From Cephalotus follicularis (taxonomy: Eukaryota > Streptophyta > Magnoliopsida > Oxalidales > Cephalotaceae): 64,000 bases of DNA. The stretch lies in NCBI GenBank assembly GCA_001972305.1, contig BDDD01000042.1, positions 313,275-377,274 of the forward strand. Reading direction: 5' to 3'. The translations under genes were made by a program, and so were the position numbers. Positions 24,089 through 33,935 of the stretch are shown piece after piece. Every line of letters begins with the position of its first letter. Position 1 is the stretch's first letter. The notes below the pieces were generated by a model, which was not told the DNA's origin, ran no database searches, and saw nothing but the letters and a program-made list of their open reading frames with translations.

Positions 24089-24160
24089 GGTTCCATGGTC
24101 TAGCGGTTAGGACATTGGACTCTGAATCCAGTAACCCGAGTTCAATTCTCGGTGGAACCT
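24089..24160 (+). tRNA. tRNA-Gln (anticodon CTG)
   Basis: 72-nt cloverleaf. Acceptor stem GGTTCCA pairs with TGGAACC (24153-24159) with discriminator T at 24160. The anticodon arm TTGGA-CTCTGAA-TCCAG puts anticodon CTG at 24122-24124. The T arm CCGAG-TTCAATT-CTCGG is complete and the B box GGTTCAAnnC-like sequence (GAGTTCAATTC) is present. No intron; CCA is not encoded, as usual in eukaryotes. T residues at 24160-24163 form a minimal Pol III terminator. Decodes CAG. It lies 53 bp upstream of the start codon of the KELP-Gag gene. Confidence 0.97.
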
Positions 24161-24213
24161 TTTGAAATTAATTATATTTTTATTTTTCCTTTTTTCATTT
24201 TTATGAGTACGAA

Positions 24214-26295
24214 ATGGAAGCAGAAACTGTTAAAAAAAAATCAGAAGTAGTAATATCATTACTTAAAGAAGCGGAGCTGGAGCAAGCTAACCGAATTCAA
24301 GGTCCGAGCCATGCCCTCGACCTCTCCGGCCAGGCGAACCACAAGGCCCTCGTGAGAAGCGTCGTCGAGTCTTTTCTTCTCTCTACTGACCCCAACACGG
24401 ACCTCACACGCGACGGAGATTCCCTCATTTGCTATGTAACTTCACATAACACCTACTTAACTAACCTCTCCAGCTTTGTTTCTTTTCAACATTTTTATTT
24501 TAGCTTTCGAATAAGAGGAGCGTGGTGGTTCAAGATTACAAAGGCAAAAGCTTTGTCTCCATCAGGGATTTTTATCGAAAAGATGGAAAGCAACTCCCTT
24601 CTGCTAAAGGTATTCATCTTTCACCAATCTGGTATTTTATTTAAAAATGTACGAATGTGTTTGTGTTTAATTATTAATGGGTTTGGGTTATCAATAATAG
24701 TTTTGTATTGCATCAATTTTGAAAAAAAGATGGTACTTTTTTTTCTCACACAACACACACAAACCCATATGTACAAGGACCCGAAATGAGATTGCATTTC
24801 GATCATGTTACTCATTGTATGCTTTTTTTTAGTCCATAAGGTATAAGTTAGTTCTGTCAAAGTCTCCGCGGTGCTTCTGTTGTGAGTTTTTGTTTCATTT
24901 GTTCTGTTGCTTTTGGTCACAGAGTTATTGCTTTCGTCTCTGCTGTTTCTTTATCAGGGATTTCCTTGACAACTGAACAATGGTCTGCATTTAAGAAGAG
25001 TATCCCTGCAATTGAGGAAGCCGTTATGAAGATGCAGTCAAAATTAAGGTGACACGATATTTGGACTCTTTGCGTGTCTTTGTTTTAAAACCGGTCATTC
25101 ATACATGTGAAATAGTAGAAAACTAAAATTTTGGTGATGCGCCTTGGGGAAAAAAGAGAAATTTCGTACTGTACGAATCTAGGATTTTGAGGTCTAATAC
25201 TTAATTCGATTGTATTTACCCACTTAAATTAAATACAGTTGATTTATGATATATAATTCAATTAGAGTATGTAATAGTACTGAGATTTTACTTGGTAATA
25301 GTTGCTTGGCTAGAAAGCATTAGTTGATTGATTGTCTGACTTGGATCATTATTCATTATATTGTAGATCTGCAGTTGATGGTGATCAAACTGATTTGTCT
25401 CAATCAGTGACTGCTTCTACCCATGAACTTGTTCCTATTGAGATAAACCATTTTGATGGGAAGAATTACCATTCCTGGGCAGCTCAGATGGAATTCTTCT
25501 TGAAGCAATTAAAAGTTGCATATGCGCTCGCAGACGCATGCCAGTGTGTTAATTTTAGCCCAGTAGCAAGCACCAAAGAAATTGCAGAAGCCAAAGCTGC
25601 TCAACAAAAGTGGATAAATGACGACTACATTTGTCACCATAACATTATGAGCTGTCTATCTGACCATCTCTATGTTCAATACTCAAAGAAGACTAAGAGT
25701 GCTAAAGAACTGTGGGAGAACTAAAATTAGTTTACTTCTATGAGGAATTTGGAACAAAGAGATCTCAAGTTAAAAAGTACATTGAATTCCAGATGGTCGA
25801 TCACAGATCAGTTACTGAGCAAGTTCAAGAACTCAATAGAATTGCTGATTTTGTTGTTGCTGCAGGAATGTTGTTTGAGGAGAACTTCCATGTTAACACC
25901 ATCATCTCCAAGCTTTCTCCATCTTGGAAGGGCTTCTGTGTCAAGCTGATGGCTGAGGAATATATGTCTTTCTGGATGCTGATGGATCGTATAAGGATTG
26001 AGGAAGAGTCTCACAACAAGAACAAACAAGGGGAGCCTGCCAACTTTGTAGACTTTCATCTAGACCAAGGATTAGAGAGATGAAGAAACTTGGGATAAGA
26101 TGGAAGAGGCAAGAAACAGAGACGGATAACAAGGCCATGTTTTGCTACAGCTGCGACAAGAATGGACACATTTCCAAAAACTGTCATAGTAAGAAAGTGG
26201 TCAATGAAATCAATGGGAGGCAACATGAGGACAATTTAACTACTCATACACCTGTGCTTATGGAGGTTAACGTGGTTGAGAGCACTGAAGGGTAG
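24214..26295 (+). pseudogene. KELP/PC4 transcriptional coactivator fused to a copia Gag and CCHC zinc knuckle; two frameshifts
   Basis: Four exons with GT-AG introns: 24214-24435, 24504-24609, 24958-25048 and 25367-26295; junction phases 0, 1 and 2 keep one frame. Exons 1-3 encode a DEK_C-like N-terminal region (residues about 10-60) and a PC4/p15 domain (SVVVQDYKGKSFVSIRDFY, then ISLTTEQWSAFKKS) as in plant KELP, a single-stranded-DNA-binding RNA polymerase II coactivator. Exon 4 continues into a copia-type Gag (UBN2-like; NHFDGKNYHSWAAQMEFFLK) and ends with knuckle CYSCDKNGHISKNC (CX2CX4HX4C). Two apparent 1-bp deletions, near 25719 and near 26030, put exon 4 in three frames; they may be sequencing errors or mark a pseudogene. 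From memory, Arabidopsis At4g00980 has a similar combination. The start is the first ATG in frame. Confidence 0.75.
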
Positions 26296-26790
26296 CTGAT
26301 TATCATTATCACTGTTCATTTAGATTGAAGCTTTCGGTTGGGAAGAGCTTTGCTTTCTATGCACGATACACTACAATTTGACAAGATTTGTTAAAGAAGG
26401 CACTTGAACCTTTTAATCAGGGGAGATGGTCCAACGAAAGGATTCAACTCTCAGAGCTTGAATATTTGTGTAGGTGCAATGCAAGCCAGATTCATTTTAT
26501 ATTAGGGGTGTATCTGGTATAATGAAGTTGGGGGCAGAATCGGAACCGCCGTTTGGCGCCCCCCATGAAGGAACTTGGAACTCCCATGATGTTATTACAT
26601 CATATTGATATTCATTTCTCGTTGACTTGTATTCAACCAAAATCTAGCAACCAATAAACTGCAATTCAGATCTCCCATGAAATGCAGTAACTGTTTGTAG
26701 TCTCTTGAACTATTCTGTCCAAAGAAAAAAACGAAGCAGTTTCAAGGAAATAAGAAACGATACAATGTTTATGAGAAATGCAATCATAAT
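26296..26790. other. Probable 3' flank of KELP-Gag
   Basis: No ORF of interest. Presumably 3' UTR and intergenic sequence up to the Tat insertion; ATAAT at 26786-26790 is the left target-site copy. Confidence 0.5.
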
Positions 26791-27347
26791 TGATGTGGAG
26801 AAAATTCTACATAAAGCATGGTGTCATGTGCCCTCAAGGGAAGACGCCGGATGCCTTTCTAAGGTCTCAGCACGTGGTCAGACGTTATAAATTTAAATCT
26901 TTAGTGCGCCGCTATCCCCAGGCGTTGCCGGCCCATAACAGAGGGTACAAGTGTACACGGCACCACGTCCTAAAGGGAAAGAGCATCAAATCCGACGGAG
27001 ATCAGGGGAAATGTCCAGATTCATCGGGTATTATTCTTAGGGGCAACCGTCAACTCTGAATTCCACGTTTTACAGTTACATCCAAGGCCTATAAATACTA
27101 GAACCAACGACTTTAATCAGGTCAGTCATTTTAGCACTCTAAAGAACCTTATTCTCTCTGTGCAACATCTAACTTGAGCGTCGGAGTGTTCTCGGGAGAA
27201 TAACCTCATGAACCTTCAATCTTTTTTGTTCTATTTGGCATGGATTATCAACCAAAACACCTTTCTTGGACGTATTCACGCGTTCCCATTAACAAATCAA
27301 AGCCCTCTACGTAGGGTACTGTTGAATAGAGGTTTTCTGTATCAACA
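26791..27347 (+). repeat. 5' LTR of Tat element
   Basis: 557 bp, TGATGTGG at the start and ATCAACA at the end. TATA box TATAAATA at 27090-27097. Confidence 0.92.
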
Positions 27348-27366
27348 GTTGGCGTTGTCTATGGGA
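27348..27366 (+). promoter_or_regulatory. Tat primer-binding site
   Basis: GTTGGCGTTGTCTATGGGA directly follows the LTR. It resembles the TTGGCGCCGTCTGTGGGAA-type sequence found at this place in Tat elements, with several C-to-T-like changes. Confidence 0.7.
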
Positions 27367-27392
27367 AGCGCAGCAAAAAGTCAGCAAGAATC

Positions 27393-30300
27393 ATGCCTCT
27401 GAGAAAGAACATCAACAATCAGTCTAGAGCCACCAGCAGCCGTCAACAGGAGATCGCACCTCCTCCCCCTAAAGCTGGTCAAGTTGCGGCCCCATAACAA
27501 GTTCCCGTCACTGGGGAGCAATTCAATCAGCTCCTCTAGGGGATGGAGCGTTTCACTGACTTGTTTGTTACCAGCTTAGCCAACCAAAACCAGGTCGGAC
27601 CTGTTCAACCATTGGTTCGAGGACAGAGTGGCCTTGTCAGGCCAGTGGTGGAGATGGGGCACCTCCGAGGTGCCAGGCGAAACCCGTAAAGGGGAGATAG
27701 ACTCCCTCCGAGGCGGTCAGGGGACAATATTCCCCTGGGGAGGAGACCTACGATCAATGCATTTCAGAGGGCAGAGTCCTTAACTGCCTGGGATCAGCCC
27801 AACGATCCCAGAAGAGTGCATCTTGAACGCCAGACCATGGAGATGGATCCCCAAGGGGAAGCCAAGGGAGCAGATGATGCATGGGCTCGGTCCAATGCCC
27901 CACGCAGAGCAGGAACGGTCCAGAGGAGCAGGGTAGACAGTGCGGTCACACTGGCTGGGGAGTCACAAGTCTCTAGCAGGGTCAGGAAAATTGAGGATGT
28001 GGAGCAAACAGTGAATAGAAGGCTTGCTTAGATGGAGAGAAGGTTCTGAGGATTGGAACAGTAGAGGGGACGTCTGTCCGAGGTGCGTAACATTAGCGCC
28101 CACCCCTTCACATCCGAGATCATGGCGGAGCGTATTCTCAGCGGATTCCGGCTCCCAAGTCTCGACAAGTATGATGGGTCCACGGATCCCATCTAACATG
28201 TTCGCATCTACATTCAAACCATGTTGGTGCACCAAGCCTCGGACGCCACACTTTGCCAAGGATTCCCGGCAACATTGACTGGTGCAGCCCAGTCGTGGTA
28301 TTTCACCCTGGCTAAGGGTTCGGTGGAGAATTTCGATCAGTTTACGGAACTGTTCGTAACCAAGTTCCTCAACAGTACTACGCAGAGGAGGAACTCTACC
28401 CATTTGATCAATGTGGTGCAGGGTAGAGATGAGTCACTGAGGGATTACCTTACCAGGTTCAATAGGGAGTCTCTCACAGTGAAAGACCTGTAGCATTCCT
28501 TTGCCATGGTAGCGTTGAATAGTGGGCTGAGGAGCAACTCATCATTCACTTTCTCCCTTTTGAAGAAACCTGCGGTGGATATGGCAGACCTGCTGAGAAG
28601 AGCAGAAAAGTATGTCAATGCTGAGGAGGAGATGGCAGTCAGGAAACAGAAAACACCCTGGTCGGGTCATCTGGTCGGGTCATCAGAAGGAGAAAGGGGA
28701 GCATTCACGAAATGCTCTTGGGAGGAAGGAGAGGTCCGAACTATCCAAAGAAGACCTTAGGCACAAGCTCTCCAGGAGAAAGAACTCACCCAGGGGAGGG
28801 GCACCTATCCCATCCTACAATAACTTTGCCCCCCTCCTAGACATACGCACCAGAATACTTGCAGTGGAGAAGGATAAGGTTCTCATCTAGTAGCCTGAAA
28901 AGATGAGGTCCCTAGTAGAGAAGAGGGACGTAGAAAAATATTGTCGATACTATCGTGACCACGGGCATGATACCGAGGAGTGCAGGAAGTTGAAGAATCA
29001 GATGGAGGACCTGATTCGAAAGGGGCACCTGCGCAAGTATGTGGACAGAGATGCTCCATAGGGAAGAAGGGAGCAAAGGAGGGAAGAGGCTCCTCGGCAG
29101 TAGGAGGAGCAACAACAACAACTCAGAGGTGTCATCCATACCATCTCTAGGGGGGTCACATCTGGTGGAGACTACAAAAATGCCAGAAAAGCTTATGGGA
29201 GGCAATCCCTTGGTGTGCAGCAAATTCACCACAGCAAAAGACTGAGAACAGGTGGAGAAGAGGAGGTGATATCCTTCTCGGAGGTGGACTATGAGGCAGT
29301 ACGTCTCCCTCACGATGATCTAGTGGTAATAACTTTTCAAGTGACACTTTTCACTATGAAGAGGATTCTCGTAGATAGTGGGAGCTCGGCCGATATCCTA
29401 TACAAACATGCATTTGATCAGCTGAGGATACCGACCGACCAGCTAAAGCCCGTGAAGACCCCACTGGTTGGCTTTGCAGGGGAGATGGTCTATCCTCTGG
29501 GATCCATCGACCTGTCCGTGGTTACAGGCATGGCCCCACGCCAGACCCAGGTGGAGATGACGTTCCTGGTGGTGGACACACCAAGCCCTTACAATGCCAT
29601 AATTGGGCGACCAGGTCTGAACCTCATGGAGGTAATAGTGTCCACGAGACACTTACTGATGAAGTTCCTTACTAGATTTGGCGTTGGGGAAGCTAGAGGA
29701 GATCAACAGGCGGCAAGACAGTGTTACAAGACTGCCATCATGGATAAAGGGAAGGACAAAGTACTTCCTATTGCGAATGTGGAGCTCAGAGGAGACGTGG
29801 AACCTGAGCGTCCGCGGCCTGTTGAGGATGTGATCCAAGTGCCCCTGGAAGAGGGTAACTCTGAAAGAGTGTTCCAAGTTGGCTCACAGCTTGGAGAGGT
29901 GGAGAAGGGGGAATTAATAACATTCCTCCAAACAACAAAGATGTGTTTGCCTAGTCGACAGAGGAGGTCCCTGGGATCAGCCCGAATGTAATGGTTCACA
30001 TGCTAAGTATGGATCCAATGAGGCTTCCGACCAGACAAAAGAAGATGAACTTTGCTACTGAGAGGCAACAGACAATAGCCGAGGAGGTGAGCAAGCTCTT
30101 GCAGGCAGGGTTCATAAGGGAAGTACATTACTCAGACTGACTGGCGAACCCAGTACTGGTCAAAAAAGCAAACGGCAAGTGGATGATGTGTATTGACTTC
30201 ATATACCTCAACAAAGCTTGTCCCAAGGATCACTTCCCTCTCCTAAAGATAGATCAGTTGGTGGATGTGACCTCGGGTTACAAAATGTTAAGCTTCTTAG

Positions 30301-32820
30301 ATGCCTATTCGGGATACAATCAAATCCTTATGTACGGGCCCGACGAGAACAAGGCAGCTTTCATCACAGACCGGGGGATGTATTGTTACAAGGTCATACC
30401 CTTCGGACTGAAAAATGCAGGGGCCACCTATCAACGATTGGTCAATAAAATCTTTGAGCCTCAGATTGGGAGAAACATGGAGGTCTACATTGACGACATG
30501 CTCGTCAAGACCCCACCCAGGAGCTCCCATATCAAAGACTTGGAGGAAACATCTGAGGTATTAAGAAAATATAAAATGAAACTCAACCCATCCAAGTGCA
30601 CTTTTGGGGTTACTTTTGGCAAGTTCCTCAGGTTCATGGTCTCAAGCAGAGGAATAGAGGTCAACCCAGAGAAGATCTCGGTAGTTCAAAGTATGAGGCC
30701 TCCCCAGACCATCATTGATGTTCAAAGATTGAATGGAAGGATTGCAGCCCTGAGCAAGTTTGTGTCTAAATCAGCAGAGAAGTGTCTTCCATTCTTTTAG
30801 GTGCTCAAGGATCCCAAGGGATTTTCTTGGTCAGATGAGTGCCAAGCAGCCTTCGACAAGTTGAAGGAATACCTGGCTTCCCCTCCTCTGATCTCAAAAC
30901 CTAAGGACGGGGAAGACTTGTATTTGTACCTTGCGGCCACCTCGGGCGCAGTGAGTGCAGTGCTAGTAAGGAATGATGAGAAAGTTCAGAGGCTGGTGTA
31001 CTATGTAAGTAAAGCTTTGAATGATGTTGAGGAGAGATACCCAGAGGTAGAGAAGTTTGCCTATGCTCTGATCATAGCGGCCAGAAAATTGAGGCCATAT
31101 TTCCAAGCCTATACAATCAAAGTTCTGACTGACAAACCATTCAAACAAGTTCTTGCGAAGCTTGACACATCAGGAAGATTAATCAAGTGGTCAATCAAAC
31201 TAGGCGAGTATGATGTGAAGTTTGAAGCCAGACCAGCCATCAAATCACAGGTCTTGGCCGAATTTGTTGGAGATAATACTCCTACGGAGTGTATGGAGGA
31301 GAACCCCTCCGAGAACGAGAGGGGGATGTGGAAGTTGTCCGTGGATGGTTCATCTTGCGTTATTGGCAGTGGAGCAGGGTTGGTATTAACGAGCCCAGAT
31401 GGTTGGACGTTGGAGTATGCTTTAAGGTTTGAGTTTAAAGCTACAATCAACGAAGCTGAATAAGAAGCTCTAATAGCCGGGCTGACAATTGCAAAGCACT
31501 TGGAGGTGCAAAAGATAGAGGCCTCCAGTGATTCTCAGTTAGTGGTTAGTCTGGCAAGTGGAAAGTATGAAGCCCGAGAAGACCCAATGTTCAAATACTT
31601 ATCACATTTTTAGAGTTTGAAGTCATCATTCGAAGTTCTTAGAGTTTTGAAAGTACCAGGGCGGAAAACGCTCGAGCAGACCAGTTATCAAAATAAGCAA
31701 TGACAGAGGAGCTGGAGAAAAATCAGACCGTGGTAGTAGGTTGCCTAGACAGACCAACCATCTCTGAAGTAGATGTGATGGACATAGATATACCACATGA
31801 GCTAAACTGGATGGCCCCATTTATCAACTGGCTGAGGAACGGGATTTTACTCGAGGACCCCGCAGAGGCAAGAAAACTGGTGCACAGATCAAACACATTT
31901 CAACTGCGAGATGGGATCCTCTACAAAAGGTCATTCTCTTTTCCTTGGCTGAGGTGCTTGACTCCCTTAGAAGCCGATTATGCTCTAAAGAAAGTCCATG
32001 AAGGAGTTTGTGACAACCACACGGGGGGGAGAACTTTGTCCCACAAACTATTAAGGCAGGGCTACTACTGGCCGACCTTGCATCAAGATGCTATGGACTT
32101 GGTAAGAAAATGTGACAAATGCCAGAGGAACGCAAACATAAGCAGAAGACTTTCTTAACCTCTAACGTCTGTCACGGCCCCCTGGCCCTTTGCACAATGG
32201 GGAATGGACTTCGTCCGACCACTGCCCGTGGCGACAGGCCAGAGGAAGTTTCTCATTGTAGTAGCAGATTATTTTACCAAGTGGGTAGAAGCAGAACCAC
32301 TGACCACGATCACAGAAAAGAACACGGAAAGCTTTGTATAGAAGTCCATTATCTGTAGATTTGGTGTCCCGAGGACAATAGTCTCAGACAACGAGAAACA
32401 GTTTAATTGTCAGGCATTCAGTGACTTTTGTAAAGAGTGGTGAATAGAGCATAGGCTTACCTCAGTAGCTACCCCTAGAGTAACGGTCAAGCCGAAGTGA
32501 TCAACAGAGAAATCATCTCGGGTTTAAAGAAGCGCCTTGAAGACAACAAAGGAAGGTGGACAAAGGAGCTGCCAAGTGTACTATGGGAATATAGAACCAC
32601 TCCTCGGACCACAACTGGTGAGTCCCCATACAGCCTTTGTTTTGGAGCTGAGACTATGATACCGGTGGAAATTGGTGTACAATCACCAAGGGTTGTGCAC
32701 TTCACGGAAGAGAACAATGAAGAAGAACTTAGATGCCTCCTTGATTTAGTAGAAGAGCTCAGGGATAAAGCCGCCATCAGAGTTGCAACATACCAACAAA
32801 AGGGTGAGTCGTTACTATAA
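27393..32820 (+). pseudogene. Tat gag-pol polyprotein, broken
   Basis: Gag starts at ATG 27393 and its core is clearest at 28221-28490 (ATLTGAAQSWYFTL, then FLNSTTQRRNSTHLINVVQG). A Tat-type knuckle CRYYRDHGHDTEEC lies at about 28940-28982. Protease active site LVDSGSSADILY is near 29368-29403. RT carries YIDDMLVK near 30487-30510. RNase H follows near 30900-31230, then a second RNase H (VDGSSCVIGSGAGLVL) from about 31335. The integrase zinc finger and the WGMDFVRPLP-like core run from 31980 on. Stops include a TAG at 30798 where CAG is usual; frameshifts also occur. It would make Gag and enzymes for retrotransposition if intact; here it cannot. Confidence 0.88.
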
Positions 32821-33189
32821 CAAAAGGGTAAGCCCCAAACCACTAAGGCAATAAGATCTAGTCCTACGTAACTCAGCCATTGCGGATCCAACCGGCACCA
32901 GAGGAAAATTAGCCCCAACCTGGGAAGGACCATACAAGATCAAGAGAGTGTTCCGCCTAGGAACATTTAAACTTGAAACTCTGGGGGGAAGGGAGATTGC
33001 CAGATCTTGGAATGCCGAGCATCTGAGAAAATATTATCAATAAATCTTGTAAGTTGTACAAATTCAAGACATCAATAAAGTTGAATTTTTATGTTCAAGA
33101 TTATAGTTTCAAGTTTTCAAGGGACCGAAGGCCCAATGTTCATGACCTTAAACTTCTGAACAACTACCGATCAACTCCCTCAACTCCAC

Positions 33190-33350
33190 GAAGACTCCCC
33201 CAGGGGAGCATCAAAAGCCCCCGCCAGGGGAGCGACTAGAGCCACCCCTCCGGGGGAACCAAAAAAAAATCCCCAAGGGGCAATTCAAAAAGACCTCCCA
33301 GAGGGCAATTCTAAAAAAACTTCCAAGGAAGCAATAAGACTCCCCAGGGA
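33190..33350. repeat. Array of short palindromes in the Tat 3' region
   Basis: Seven short inverted repeats centred near 33202, 33225, 33250, 33276, 33299, 33326 and 33346 (spacing about 20-27 bp, mostly 23-25). Arms vary in step: CCCC/GGGG, CCTC/GAGG, TTCC/GGAA, TCCC/GGGA. Most copies are followed by GC or AGC and an A-rich spacer. It lies between pol and the 3' end of the antisense gene. Confidence 0.8.
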
Positions 33351-33935
33351 GCAAACGCTGGTCGGCAACTCCATGAGAACTTGTCCGACCAAATCAAGAT
33401 CGTATCTTGAAAGGCGAATCCATGAGAACTCGCAACGATCAAGTTCGTTGTACTGAACACTTTGAAACAAGTGTCCCCACGAGGACTGCAATCTCAAACG
33501 ACCTGGTCTATAACATAATGGGTGCTGGGCAAACCCATAGGAACTTGTCCGAGCAAACCAAAAACTTGGTCTACGAACATAACAGAACTCGTAAAGACTA
33601 AGTCTTATTACCTAAGCACTTTGCAAGCAAAGTGTCCTACGTGGATTATAAAGCTTAGGTGATCACATATATAAGTCTATAGGTTAGACTGAGATAAAAT
33701 TCCTAAGGGAATTGTGAATACCCGAGAAGAGCTCAAGCATAGCATACAACTCAACGAGAGCAAAGAAAGCCCGGGGTGAAAGAGATTGGTGTTTCACCAG
33801 TACTTGGTGACATTCCAAAGCAAAAAATATAAAGCATACAAAGGAGAGATGCCAAACACTTCATTTTTATTGATTGATAGAAGATTACATTGCAAAAGAA
33901 AAGAAAAATACAAGGCAAAGTAAAAATCTATCCTA
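33351..33935. other. Tat spacer between pol and antisense gene
   Basis: Non-coding. Includes imperfect repeats of words like CCATGAGAACTTGTCCGA (near 33371 and 33531). Pol and the antisense gene converge on this spacer, so their transcripts would end or overlap here. Confidence 0.5.

Noticed and set aside
24621-24920. 99-codon minus-strand frame within the KELP-Gag gene
   Set aside because: Lies over intron 2 and has no family features.
27816-28031. Separate small gene
   Set aside because: It is an unbroken piece of the Tat Gag region between nonsense codons, not an own gene.
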